64,000 nucleotides of DNA, taken from the NCBI GenBank assembly GCA_008638375.1, contig CM018046.1:41221706-41285705 (forward strand), read 5' to 3'. The notes beneath the pieces were generated by a model that did not search any database, was not told the DNA's origin, and worked only from the letters and a program-made list of their open reading frames with translations. Shown here in pieces: positions 10,995 through 23,256 of this stretch. Within the stretch, counting starts at the first letter, position 1. Every line of letters begins with the position of its first letter. A program made the translations under genes and the position numbers. Source of the DNA: Nyssa sinensis (lineage: Eukaryota > Streptophyta > Magnoliopsida > Cornales > Nyssaceae).

Positions 10995-11071
10995 GGCACC
11001 GCCTGCCCAAGTGGTAAAGAGTGCGAGTTTGGTTCAAACGATCAGGTGTTCGAGTCTCAAGGGCTGTGGCC
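10995..11071 (+). repeat. tRNA-like (SINE-type) segment 2
   Basis: This is a second segment with an A-box-like GCCCAAGTGGTAAAGAGTGCG and B-box-like GTTCGAGTCTC, again followed by GGGC-TGTGGCCCC and T-rich DNA. It resembles segment 1 in its 3' half (TTCGAGTC...AGGGGC/AAGGGC), separated by AT dinucleotide runs. No complete tRNA fold is evident. Confidence 0.4.
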
Positions 11072-12655
11072 CCTTTTTTTTATGATTTTTCTTGACCCAA
11101 ACGGCGAATAAGGCATTAAAATCGGAATAGGCTATCCTTAATCATGCATGGTTTATTAAATTGGCTCATAAACGCATAACCAAACAGGCCCAATTAGGGT
11201 TTTAAACCCTTAAACCCAAAACGGTGTCAGTTCCAATAATATGGTGTCTAACCTGCAAGCCCCCACGTGTCTTGAGTTAACACGCCTGACTCAAATCGAG
11301 TTGGCGAGTTAACTCGTCATCTTCTTCACCAATTTAGCCACTATTGCCTTAATTTCTGCAACCTTTCATTTTTAATTTCGTGAATTTTAAACCACTAAAT
11401 CTCTCTATTTTCGATCCTATAATATTTCTGGAACACTAAAGTAGGGTTTTTCATTCAAATAAGAGCTCAAACTGAGCTCTTATGCTCGGTTAAGGGTTGG
11501 ATAATTAGACCTGTAATTCAATCGTTCATGCTTATTTTTTAGCCACATCTCTTGGGATTTCTTCTGTTTTGGTCTCCTCGTCGTGGGGTTTAAAACCCTA
11601 TTCTCACATTTAGATTTTGATGTAAGTTAGTGAGGTTGGGTTTCAAAACCTGAACTTGTAACTTAAGTTTTGGGGGTCTTTCCTTAAGGTTTTAGGTCGC
11701 GTTTTGGTGTTTTTGGAACACTAATAAGGTCTTGTTGAGGTCTTAACAAACCAAATATGGTTTGGTTTTGATGGGTTCAGACCTGCTCCAAAAAGGTCCA
11801 TCAATGGTTGTTTGGTGTATGGTTTAGGGTTCTTGATGTTTTTAGGATCCAATTTTCATGCCTTGTTCAAGAATATACATCCTAAACATCATATATGCAT
11901 GAATATAACCTAAGCGGTTTGTATACATGCATAAATTTTAGAGAGAGAAAGTATGGGTTTACTTCTTTTTTTCCTGTTTCTCTTCCTTCTACGCCTCAGT
12001 CCCCTTTGTTTCTCTCACACTTCCTCTCTTTCCCCTTTACTTCCTCTCTCAACCAACCTTACAGTCGGTGGCATTGCCACTTGTTGGTTGCTCCTCTTAC
12101 TTCATTATATTTTTTATAAATGGAGAACACCACACACACACATCTGCACATGGTTGCATACAGCCCCTGGTTCTCTCTCGTCTTTCTCAATTCTTCCACT
12201 GGCTTCCACTTCTTTCTAATCTCTTTCTACATCATTCTAATCTCTTCCTTTCTTTTCTTTTGGTTTTTCATTTTAATTATAGTGATTACATATATATATT
12301 TATATATATATATATATATTTATGTATTCATGGAAATTGTATATCTATATATATACATAACCGTATATTATATGTTCTATCATTTAATATGTGTATATCT
12401 ATAAATGTGCATTTAATTATATATACATATACAACACTTGTGTACGCGCTATCTAATAAAATCAGGTTTCTGGTGCAACGGCACCCGGGGTACTCGGGAC
12501 TGCCTATCATTCACACTCATGCATCATAATTGAAAATGACATTCCAACGTATGTCTGATTTATTTACGTAGTAAATTGACGTACAGTTCAAGATTACATG
12601 TCATGGCTTGGTCTACCCGGGTCGATTACTGCCTAACTCGGGTCAGGGTATTACA

Positions 12656-15318
12656 AATACATTGTCTTCACACCACATATTTAAGCAAAAATTCACTTTC
12701 TTATTTGTGTATTTATGGACACACACCTCACTCGTCATTTCTTCACTTTCCAAAGAAGTGAAGTCTTGGTATTTGGTTCTATGTGAACAAAAAATCACTT
12801 CCAATAGTTGAAAAACTTAGATTAAAATTCTAAGGAGGTGTTCCTCATTGAATATGAATGAGGTCAATGAACTCAAATAAAAAATAGACAAATTGGTAAA
12901 ATCAGACTAAATACTACTTTTATAGGTTGAACATGAAAAAAAAATGCACATGGAAGCAAACATAAAGAAAATAAAGGAACATTAATCTCGTAGGTGTGAG
13001 GTAATATTCTTAAGGGACAGGTATTAAACTAAGATGGCAAAGGTTGGAGATCAGGCTTGGGTGAGAGCAAAGACAATCTTAGGAGAGAAAAAGAAAGGAG
13101 ATAACAATACAGAACTCAAGTGCCTGAAATCCAACCCAAAGGATGCCAAAGAACTCTCTTGAAAATTGAGGCCCGGTCACCAAACATCAAATGCCATAGT
13201 CCTCGTAATCGAGGTTATAAGGTCACGACAACACCTAAAACACATACCCTAATGAAATCTATTAGAGTTGTTTTCCCACATCCATGTTATTGCTTGGGCT
13301 GCAACTTAATCAATTTGAACTCATCCCTGTTATATGAAGACAAGATTTAGTTTCTACTAGAAGCGTAGAAGTACATGTCCAAAGAAATCTTGAAGACAAA
13401 TGCATACAAGTGTCATATTAGTAAGCAAATTGAAACAAACCTCAACCCAACCCAATTTGACCCCAACTCAAAAAAATGAACAAATGATAGAGATAGAAAT
13501 GAGTCAATCTATGAGAAAATTTTCAAGGCCAAGCTTGTGTAAATCTTCAACCAAAAAAAACAAGCCCAAGTTCTAGCCTATGTCTCACCACCATCCTACA
13601 AACCCAAGTCAACCTCTTTTTTTTATCAATAAACCCAAGTCAACTTCATAATAGGCCTTCACTAACAAAGTCTCATCATGAACTTCACAAAATGATAAAC
13701 CAGGACACAGAGCCAAAGAGAATTAGCATTCTCTAAAGTACCTACCCCTCACATCAAAGCCATCTCTATTTTCATTGTTCAACTCTTTAACAACATGAAA
13801 AAACCATTGTTCAACTCTTTAACAACATGAAAAAGGGCTAGTGAATTATCAAACATATTGTTTATAGTATATCAAGTATCAACCACAAATGCTAATAATA
13901 TGTTTGATTTTGATGAATAATTTATAATATATTTGTCCCATTACTTAGTGTGGTGGTTAAAGTTTGGGTCGCCCATGAGAACAGAGATTCAAGTCTAAGA
14001 CTCTAAGGACAGTCATAATAATACTAAAAGTTAGGTTTATACCCAATCAACCCCTCCCCACATCCACACGAGGTAATGGATTTTTAGTTTTTTATAATTA
14101 AGTCCCATTCTGCATAATACGTAAAGCACCAAACCACACAAACACAAAACAATCTAAGTATGCATGACACATTTCTAAATACTCTTTCATTTCAATGTTT
14201 TCTTAAATGCACCTGACATATTTTAGAGCATAACAACCCCAAGTTTCGTTAACATTTTGAAACAAATTAAGACAATTAATTGAGCTTATTGCCAAGGACG
14301 AGGTCAAGATTTCAGAATTAATTGAGCTAATTGAGTTTAAGATTGATTGATACTTTTTTTTATAAGGAACTAAATTTATTGATATAAAAGAATTCACAAA
14401 TTAGACAAGATAGACAATCAAAGAAAGAAACCCTTAAAAATATTTTAAGTTATACAAAAAAATTCTAATAAAGTTAATATAAATTAAAATAAGGGTAAAG
14501 TGTAAAAAAAAGAAATGGAGGAGGGCAAAAATATAAATTTAAAAGGTATATTTAAAAAATAAATTAAAAAAAATAAAAGAAAAATTGAATACATAGCCTC
14601 ATCCATACTTATTGCAATCATTTACCTCTGTTTCATATTATTGAAAAGTTTACCACCATGTTATTCATGCAATAACATGAGTCAATTATCCTCTCTTTCT
14701 GTTTTGCTAAAAATTTTTTTTTCTCTCTTTCATTAATCTAATCAAGTTAGTTTTATGGGGATTTTCTTACTCTCATAATTATTATCTTCAATTCTTCCTC
14801 CTATAAAGCTATACTTCCTTATAATTCAAGAACAACCACTTTTAACTTCTCAACTTCAAAGTAGTTCACATATTAAAGCAATGCTCTAATTTTAGCATAC
14901 AAGTGTACCATATCAGACTCTCACAATAAAATGCTTGTATAGGGTGGGACATAAACAACTTCAACAACAATTATTCTTTCCACAACTCAACCTTGTTTAG
15001 CATTAATCTCTAAATTCTTAAAAGATGAAATCACTGCAATTTTGTAACCAAGAAAACGACCTCCAAACTGCTAACTAAACAATGCCGAGTAATATAGAAA
15101 CATCATTAATGTTACCATTTTTGCTTTTGCACCATATCAAGCACATACATATACGATTAATATATACACACATAAGACATACATTCAAACATATAGAGAG
15201 AGATACCTTTAGGAATGTGGAGATGAGCCAGAGTTGGAATTGAAATCGTAAAGGTTTTCAATCAATTCAACAAGCTCTTTGGGGGTAGATTCCCTCCCAA
15301 ACATAACACCACTACTAG
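12656..15318 (-). repeat. Left arm of inverted segmental duplication (part 1)
   Basis: Read on the minus strand this DNA matches 36558-40590 on the plus strand in order. Examples: 15209-15313 with the small gene's exon 2; 15060-15200 with 36730-36885; 13840-14040 with 36885-37080; 13440-13740 with 37375-37600; 13180-13330 with 37675-37830; 12840-13130 with 39190-39570; 12660-12830 with 40405-40585. Differences are indels: about 1 kb extra here (14041-15057), and in the right arm a MITE, a TRIM-containing block and about 820 bp at 39577-40400. A short duplicated TTGTTCAACTCTTTAACAACA occurs at 13780-13830. No intact gene is present. Confidence 0.9.
13930..14015 (+). repeat. tRNA-derived SINE-like sequence
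   Basis: ACTTAGTGTGGTGGTTAAAG resembles an A box and AGATTCAAGTCTAAG a degenerate B box about 35 bases later, as in plant Au-type SINEs. A more decayed version is in the right arm near 36920-36985, so it predates the duplication. Confidence 0.35.
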
Positions 15319-15385
15319 TGATGTACCATAAAGTGACAAATATATCCAAAGCATGACACGTGTATGTACAGAGCTCTTTGGGGCT
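15319..15385 (+). repeat. Truncated 5' LTR of Tat copy 2
   Basis: TGATGTACCATAAAGTGACA and the next 45 bases match the start of the 3' LTR at 27068 closely (through GAGCTCTTTGGGG). Similarity then stops, and within about 70 bases the sequence is gag coding (VHYQSKMRIPTP, compare VHYQSTTRAPTP in copy 1). About 390 bp of LTR, the primer site and the start of gag have been deleted. Confidence 0.85.
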
Positions 15386-15439
15386 CTGTAGACCCCCCAT
15401 GGTACCACTTATATAGGGGCTAATCCCCAAACGTCAACA

Positions 15440-17452
15440 ACCGTAGGGAGAGGAATGCCCACGTTTCATCCAACCGTCCACTACCAGAGCAAAATGAGGA
15501 TTCCTACTCCAATAGCCTCTGGAGCCAACCCAGCACTACGGGAATTCTAGCCTCCCGAGGCTCCAGTCCCCCCAGTCTTAGAAGGGAAACATCCTCCTGC
15601 TAACATCGAACAAATTCCTCCCTTGAGTCGAGAATTTAGAGGTACAAGACAAGATCAATAACGTGTTCTAATTCCACAACAAGACCTGCCTAGATTCCTT
15701 CAAAAGGCAGAGAAGATAGTAGACTCTTAAGAGCAAACAATATCAACCAGAGGATTCTATGCCCTTCTAGAGCAAGACGAACTAAGTAAATTACTCGGGA
15801 GGCTCTCCATGCCATTTAATTCTGCCATAATGATAGAGGAATAGCTGAAAAAGTTCTTCGTCCCAAAATTCACCCTCTACAACGGATCTGAGGACCTACG
15901 GGACCACCTATCTCATTATCAGCACACAATGGCTCTCCATGAAGCTACTGATGCCTTCATGTGCTAAACTTTCATGACGAGCCTCAAAGGTACTGCCCTT
16001 AAGTGGTTCCACAACCTCCTTAAAAAATCGATCAACAATTTCTATGAGCTCAGTAGGTTGTTTCTTGACTGATTTCTAACTAGCAAGAAATTAAGAAAAT
16101 GACCAGAATTCTTGCTGACTATAAAGCAAACAAATGGAGAGTCGCTTCGCGAGTATATAGTTCATTTTAATGCCGAGCTCACAGATATAACCGACTGTAG
16201 TTTGAATTTCTTAGTGGTCACCCTCACTTTAGGCCTTGGGCCTGGATGCTTCCAAGATTCCTTGACCAAGAATCCTCCCATCGATATGACAACACTCATG
16301 GAACGAGCGCGGAAGTATATTAATCTTGAAGATACGAAAACGTCTTTCTGAAAAGAAAAAGAGCAAACTCAAAAGGATGAGCAAGTTCAGAAGAGGGATA
16401 CCAACACTATTAAAAAGAGGATCAGGAGCCCTGACAAAAGAACAGCACCTAGAGCCCTGAAAAATCCTAACTCTGGGAGGTATGGAACTTTCACCCCTCT
16501 AAATGTTTCTCCCACTCACATACTCTAACAAATCCAGACAAGTGAAAACTTGAAGTGACCAGAGCCACTAAAAAGCCACCCTGACACAAGAAATCAAAAC
16601 AAATATTGTGATTTTCACAAAGAGCACGGGCACACAATTGAGGAGTGCAGAGTTCTTAAGCAAGAAATAGAACATCTCATCTGAAGAGGACGACTAAGGG
16701 AGTTTGTCCGATAGGACGGGAGGCAGAACCCCGTGACTGACAAACCACCACAAAGAAGGCAAGAACAAAGACCTAAATAGAGAGAAATCTAAAACAACTA
16801 ACAACGAAAAGATAATCAAGTCATCTTTGTGCTTCACGCTGACAATGCGGCAACGAAAATGTCTAACCAAACCAGAAACATGTATGCTCAGGAGGCAAAG
16901 ACATAACCCTATGTCCTCCAGATCTCAGCCCTTGAGAAAACGATAAAGTTAGGACCTCAGATCCAGATTTCTGAATTAGACCTCACTGGGATACACTATT
17001 CCCACAACGATGCTCTTGTCATCTCACTCAAAATCGCTAACTTTAAGATTAGAAGGGTTCTCGTGGATACTAGAAGCTCTACCAACGTATTATTCTATGA
17101 ACCCTTCAAACAAATAAAGCTCAACCCTAATAACATCAGAGCTAGCACCGCTGTCATGGCAGGATTTGATGGAAGTCTCAGCATCCCATTAGGCAAAATT
17201 AACCTACCGACCACGATGGGAGAAGAGGACGAACAGAAGACACTAGTTTCTAAATACATGGTCCTAAACTCTAAATCCCGCTATAATGTCATTATTAGGA
17301 GACCTTGGATCCACCAGATGAGAGAAGTTACTTCAACCTTCGATCAATACCTGAAATATATCCACAATGACAAAGTCTTCTCTATCAAAGGCTGTCAGCC
17401 CACTGCCCGGGAATGTCATGCCCTTGTGGTAAAAGAAAATCCCCCCAAATAG
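15440..17452 (+). pseudogene. gag-protease remnant of Tat copy 2
   Basis: The frame follows copy 1 from VHYQS through the gag core (TALKWFHNLLKKSINNFYEL), the zinc knuckle (YCDFHKEHGHTIEEC) and the protease, where DTG has become DTR (VLVDTRSSTNVLFYEPF), so the catalytic motif is damaged. Many in-frame stops interrupt it, for example at CTAAAC near 15966, TGA near 16069 and TGA near 16101. The longest open pieces are 16112-16351 and 17063-17452. The terminal TAG CAA TTA is kept. Confidence 0.92.
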
Positions 17453-17461
17453 CAATTACAA
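17450..17461 (+). promoter_or_regulatory. Leaky-stop motif UAG-CAA-UUA, copy 2
   Basis: AAA TAG CAA TTA CAA stands at the gag-protease/pol junction, identical in position and sequence to 6232-6243 of copy 1. The flanking codons differ between the copies, which argues that the motif was selected in the family. Confidence 0.75.
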
Positions 17462-18960
17462 CACCCTCATAAAAGGAAAAGTTCCTCATCTTCCAAACTT
17501 CATGAGGCAGAGGAGTGTCCCTCTGAAATTGACGAGCCATTTAGTCCTAAAGGAAGGGACAGCATGGTCAAACCAATGGAGGAACCCATTAAAATACTTA
17601 TCAGCACTGAAGGAGAGGGAACGTATCTGTAAATTGGCTCAGCTCTGTCTCCTTCCGAGCAAAAGGAAATTGTTGAATTTTTAAAAAATAACCTGTCAGT
17701 ATTTGCTTTGAAAACAAAAGATATGGAAGGAATAGATCCTAATTTCATCTCTCACAAGCTAATGACAGATCTGAACCATCCTCCGATGAGATAAAAAAGG
17801 AAAACATTTGCCCTTGAACACCACAAGATCATCAATGAAGAGGTCCAAAGGTTGCTAAATGCTGGAATGATAAGGGAAGTATTATACCCAAAGTGGCTTG
17901 TCAATACAGTTCTTGCAAAAAAATAGAACGGCAAGTAGAGGGTCTGCGTTGACTATACCGACCTAAATAAAGCTTGTCCCAAGGATAACTTTCCTCTTCC
18001 CAGAATTAATCAACTTGTTGATGCCATGACAGGTCACGAACTTATGAGCTTCATAAATTCTTATTCTGGATACAATCAAATTCAAGTTTATCCTCCAAAC
18101 TAGGAGAAAACAGCTTTCACATCAGAACAAGGTCTCTATTGTTATAGCGTGATGTCGTTTGGTTTAAAGAATGTTGGAACCACGTACCAGCGACTTGTAA
18201 ACAAAATGTTTGGCCCTCAAATTGGGGACACAATAGAAGTCTACATCAACAACATGCTTGTCAAAAGTGTTCGAAAGAGTGATCACATCCAGCACTTGAG
18301 CCAGACATTTGACATCCTAAGAAAACATAGAATGAAGTTAAACCCTTTAAAATGTACTTTCGGGATCACAAAAGGAAAATTCTTGAGTTTTTTAGTCTCT
18401 TAGAAAGGAATTGAGGTAGATCCATCACAGCTCAAATCCCTGATTAAACTAGAGTCACCTAAAACTAAGAAAGATATCTAAGGCTTGAATGGAAGGATAA
18501 CAGCTCTGAACAGGTTTATCTCTAAATCTACGGATCGGTGCCTCCCGTTCTTTAAAGCCTTGAGAGGGAGTAAGGCCCTAAAATGGACCCCTAAATGTGA
18601 AGAGACTTTCCAAGAACTCAAGCGACACTTAGCTTCCCCTGAACTCCTTTCAAAACTAGTACCAGGGGAAAAATTACTCATATACTTAGTTGTATCAGAA
18701 AAAGCCATCGACTCCACTTTAGTCAATGAGGACAAGGGAATTCAAAGGCCTGTCTTTTACGTTAGTAAGGCACTTCTAGACACCCAGAAAAGATACTTTG
18801 AGATTGAAAAAAATGGCCTTAGCCTTGGTGATATCTGCTCGAAAGCTCAGACCATACTTTCAGGCTCATCCTATTATAATCCCTACGTCTTATCCCTTAA
18901 AATCAATCCTATACAAACCTGAAGTTTCAAAACGACTAGTCAAATAGTCAATAAAATTGA
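17453..18960 (+). pseudogene. RT and RNase H remnant of Tat copy 2
   Basis: Recognisable blocks are EEPIKILISTEGEGTYL, RVCVDYTDLNKACPKDNF, the RT active site changed to YINNMLVKS (copy 1 YIDDMLVKS), TFGITKGKFLSFLVS, and the RNase H stretch LKWTPKCEETFQELKRHLA to RPVFYVSKALLDTQKRYF. Loss of both active-site aspartates and many stops show long decay. Confidence 0.92.
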
Positions 18961-19500
18961 GAGAATTTGACATATCCTATGTATCGCGAACCGCTATCAA
19001 GGCCAGGTATTAGCAAACTTTATAGTACATTTCACTCGAACACTACATTCGAAAGCTCAAACCACTACAGACATTTCAGCATGGCTATTTCACACCGACG
19101 GTTCATCTACCAACAAAGGCTCTGGAGTAGGCATAATATTTTAATCCCCTGATGGGATTGTAACCGAAAAAGTAGTTAGCTTGGGATTCAGAGCCTCTAA
19201 CAACGAAGCTAAATATGAGGCGATTATCCTTGGGATGAAACTGGCCCTAGAATGTGAAGCTCTGGATCTTGAAACATTCTCCGACTCTTAACTTGTGGTG
19301 AGTCAAATCTTGGAAGAATTTTCCACCAAAGATAGCAAGATGGCCAAATATTCAGAGCTAGTGGAGTCACTAAAGTCGTCCTTCCACAAATTCACCATTC
19401 AGAAGATCGAGAGAAACCAAAACTCTAGGGTCGATGCTTTAGCAAACATAGCCTCTCATCTCAAACCAGAAAAGGATTCAATAGTGAAAATCTCCTACTA
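18961..19500 (+). pseudogene. aRNH remnant of Tat copy 2
   Basis: LGFRASNNEAKYEAIILGMK, TFSDS*LVVSQILEEFSTKD and RVDALANIASHLKPE match the second RNase H of copy 1, with a stop replacing glutamine after FSDS. The longest open piece is 19295-19501. Confidence 0.85.
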
Positions 19501-20112
19501 GTCAAAACCTAGTATCAAGGTAATACAATTCTTCCAAATTTCAGAACAACCTCAGAACTAGATGGCTCTCATCATCTAGTATCTCAAAGAGGGGTTGCTT
19601 CTAGAGGACAAAATCATGCCAGGAGAATTCAAATTAGGGCAGCTCGGTACTTAATTCTTAAATAAAGGCTTTACCGAAGGTCCTATACACAGCCCCTCCT
19701 ACGGTGCTTAACTCCAGAAGAGGCTCACTACGTCCTAGTCAAGATACACGACGGGATCCATGGCAACCATAATGGCAGAAAGACTATAGCCCACCGAGCA
19801 CTAACTAAGGGCTACTACTAGTTTGGTATGCTAAAACAGGCTAAGGAATATATCCAAAGGTGTGACAAATGTCAACGATTTACCTTAAACTAATATCAAC
19901 CTCATCATGAACTCATCCCTATCGCCAGTCCTTGGCCTTTCGCTCAATGGGGAATGGACATTGTAGGGCCATTACCAAAAGCCCCTCGGAATAGGAAATT
20001 CCTGCTAATCGCCATTGACTATTTTTTTAAATGGGCGGAAGCTGAACCACTAACTCACATAATAGAGGTGGAAGTAAGGAATTTCACTTAGAAGAATATA
20101 ATATGCAGGTTT

Positions 20113-23100
20113 TGTAATACCCCGACCCGAACTGGCACGAGTATCGAACAAGCCGGGTGAACCTTTACTTACCTTGAAAATAAGACCCACATCTAATAGG
20201 CAGAGCATGGAAGTGCAGGAATATTCACTTAGAAGAATATATAAAAAGGTCCTGTCAGGGAATATATACAAACATCTCTCTCTCTCTCTACATTCTGGAA
20301 GAGTGAAGGAGAAATGAGGAGCTTCTGAGGAGGAGAAGAGAGGATCAGAAGTGAAGAGGAGAGGCAACCAACACCAAGAAACCAGAAATTTAGGTAAGGG
20401 TTCTCACTTCTGTTTCGTAAATTTAAAGCATGATTTGTTTAATTCTGAGCTTAGGGTCTTAGAGGACATAGCATGAGGTTTCCAAGGCCACAAAAATCAA
20501 AGCAAATGGTTAAGAGAGGAGGGAGAAACCCTCAGTTGCAGGTCACGGCCTAAAGACTTGAAACTATCATTTCATGTGTATTCTTTCATTTAAATGATCT
20601 GAAAATGTTCTATATGATCTATAATGAAGGTTTGAGAAAATTTGGAGTGAAACCAGAAGAAGAAAATGCATGAAAATCAAAAAATGGGTTCGGCCGGAAA
20701 ATGGGCATGGTGGCCGGAAAACCGGAAATGGGTCTTGGAAAACAGCCACAACCGAGGTCCCAAGCTAGTTTAAATTAGTTATTAAAACATTAGAAGTCGT
20801 TTGGGTTAAAGATCTTGAAGTTTCAACGTGAAAATGGGGCAAAAATAACTGCTGGCCGTTTTTCCGGCGACCGGCTGGATGGTCGGAAGGGATGACCGGA
20901 AAGTCGGGGAAGAAGGGGGGCTGTCGGGTCGGCGGTTGGGCGGGTCAGTCGCGGATCTGGGTCGGGTCGGGACCCGACCGGATCTGATGGGGCACTTAGT
21001 TGCTAGGGCTGACGTCATCGTGACGTCAGCGTGACCTGTCAACCGGTTTTCTAAGGGTCAGTGAACCGGTTGGTTCACAGTATGTTGGACCGGTTCAATT
21101 CTGGAACCCTAAAACCAATGGGTTTGAACCCTTAGTTATAGAAATTCTGTTTTGACCCCCAAATGCTTTCTAATATTACGGCATAACCCCAACTGTTTTG
21201 AAATATTGTACAGTGGCCCAGATTTCTGAAAAACTGTGCATTTAAACCCCTGAGAAATTAATTAAATAATAAAATAATTATTTTAATTATTTTATTAATG
21301 AGTAAAATTACCATTTTACCCCTGGTTCACAAACAAGTCAAACGAAGTCCAAACAAGGCAAATGAATAGTCAAAACTTATTATCTCAGACCTTCCGGACT
21401 CAATAGTGAGGTCCATTTCACGAGACGAGACCCCGGGATATAAGACATAAATACTAGAATGACCGAAATACCCCGGTGTCCAAATTAGACAAGTCATATA
21501 TGAATTCCTACTATCTTGGACCTACTGAGTCCAATGGTGAGGTCTACAACGTGAGATGAGGCCCCGAAAAATAAAGGCCCGTAAAATGACGAAAATACCC
21601 CTGTGTCCAAATAAGTTAAGTCATATAAGTATTTTAACTATCTCGGACCCACTGAATTCAACGGTGAGGTTGAAATTATGAAAAGAGGTCCCGGGGAGAA
21701 AGTGACCGTAACATGCCAAAGGACAGTTTTGCCCTTTTCAATTCAGGAATCCGATTTAAGATCCGTAAAAGCCTAAACTTATTTTATTCAACATTCCGGA
21801 TACAATGACGACATCTAGATTCGTAATCGAGATACCGATAGCCAAGATTAACAAATTTGAATATCGAGTATGGTTCGATTTCAGTTATAGACTGAGTTAT
21901 TTTCAATTGACAGGCACGTCAAAAGAAAAGGGGAAGGAGACTTTGATTAGTTGAACTACTGAGAGTCATTTTGAGGTAAGTAATTCTGACGCTTTAATAT
22001 GGGTTATTCCCAGCCAGTCACGTTATTGTTCATATGCTGCCAATTTGTACTCCGTTACTACCTGATGCACTTGATTGAGCCAATTGACTTGTAGATATCA
22101 GTTTACCTGATTTTGGATTTGATTTGCTTGCTCACCTCACGTTGAGATTGATCATTGATATTTGAATATTATTACACTATCATACCATGACCAGTTTTGA
22201 GATACATTCTACTGATTCCATACACTTCGTGTTTTGTTGTTTGTGATATCAAATGTTGGTACGATTGTACATCTTGTATGGGATTTTGTCAGTCATGATA
22301 TTTGGTGTGTACTCGGGGTTGTGCTCAGTCACAATGACCCATCCATTCACAGATTACGTGGGGGAAAAGATCCATTAGGGTCTGTTGTGTCCTACGGGAC
22401 CTATATTGAAAAGAGCTCTAACGCTTTTCAGAGAGCCCGAGGAACTGTGGCGGATCTGAGCATGCGTTTTAGTGGGGTATGCCGGGCCCCGGGTAATTCA
22501 CGTATATCTGGGTTATTTGAACTCGATGTTGACTTATTATTGTTTCCATAGTATGATCATATTTTTATACCCTGTGAAATGATCATATTGTTGCAAGCAT
22601 GGTATATCTTTGATTGGCTAACGTATTGTTGTGGCAGCAATCCATCACGATAGGCCAGATCCCAATTTCATTTGGCTTTGTTATTGACTCTTGTGTTATA
22701 TTGTGGGATATGCCTTTTGGACCCTCGGGTCGATACCTTGCACATTTTTGGTGACTGGCTACGCCTTCATTATTGCTCATATTGGCTATCTGTTATTCTT
22801 TGTTCTATCATTTCATTGGACAAACCCGAACCCACATTAAAGCCAGGAAATTACTTATTGGGCTATTAGCTCACCCCTTCTCCCTTAAATTTTTCAGGAC
22901 AACAAGAATTTGGGGAACCCTCAGGCGCTCCAGGGATTTAGACGCTGCTAGTTACTGGTAGCTGTTTTGGCGAGTTTTATATTAAGTTGAAAATTGTCAG
23001 GTCTTAATACTCCCATGTCACCACGGTCCTGTTTGTTGGTTTTGTTTTTGAAGGATCTGTATTTAACACTTATAATTTTTGGACATGCATCAAATGGTGA

Positions 23101-23256
23101 ACTAACTGTGCTACCAGATATTTTGATGATTAAGAAATGCTTTTGTTAAAACTTTACCCAGCATTTTAGATCCTTTTGGGACGGGGAACGGCCCACGGGC
23201 CGTAGACCCGGGTCATGGATCCCTAATCCGCATAGGGTGGGTTTCGGGTCGTGACA
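20113..23256 (+). mobile_element. Solo LTR, 3144 bp, in Tat copy 2 integrase
   Basis: The insert starts TGTAATACCCCGACCCG and ends TTTCGGGTCGTGACA, with an exact GGTTT duplication at 20108-20112 and 23257-23261. There is no gag-pol, so it is a solo LTR left by LTR-LTR recombination. Length and ends fit the long-LTR Ty3/gypsy elements (Tekay/Del-like, tentative). It holds a CT repeat at 20275-20288 and a tandem repeat at 21370-21700. A 105-codon frame at 22234-22551 has no recognisable protein. Confidence 0.9.
21370..21700 (+). repeat. Three-copy tandem repeat inside the solo LTR (about 127-131 bp)
   Basis: Motifs of the form CTCAATAGTGAGGTC, TCCAATGGTGAGGTC and TTCAACGGTGAGGTT recur at about 21398, 21529 and 21656, each followed by a GAGACGAG-like element, CCCCGG and a GTGTCCAAAT-like end. 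Two inverted relatives occur in the 9.2-12.7 kb LTR at 10510-10690, about 140 bp apart. Confidence 0.8.

Larger units (their letters stand above)
9216..12655 (-). mobile_element. Partial long LTR, same family group as the solo LTR at 20.1 kb
   Basis: The right edge reads on the minus strand TGTAATACCCTGACCCG, like the TGTAATACCCCGACCCG start of the solo LTR at 20113. Two more blocks match that LTR in order: tandem GACCTCACC/TCGTTTCACGAC-type repeats at 10510-10690 (compare 21370-21700), and a block at 9420-9480 (TTAGCTTACCC, then TTTCAGGTAAC) matching 22860-22910. The left end is cut by Tat copy 1. AATAC directly right of the LTR (12656-12660) is the expected 5-bp target duplication, whose partner lies outside the window. 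No gag-pol is present. I see no protein-coding gene in this stretch. Confidence 0.75.

Noticed and set aside
10832..11071. Functional tRNA genes
   Set aside because: Boxes A and B are present but no acceptor stem or full cloverleaf can be formed.
15209..15430. 73-codon minus-strand frame as a stand-alone gene
   Set aside because: Its first half is retrotransposon LTR read backwards; only the C-terminal third is exon 2 of the dead small gene.
22234..22551. 105-codon frame in the solo LTR
   Set aside because: No recognisable domain; LTRs are normally non-coding and the related LTR at 9-12 kb does not show it.
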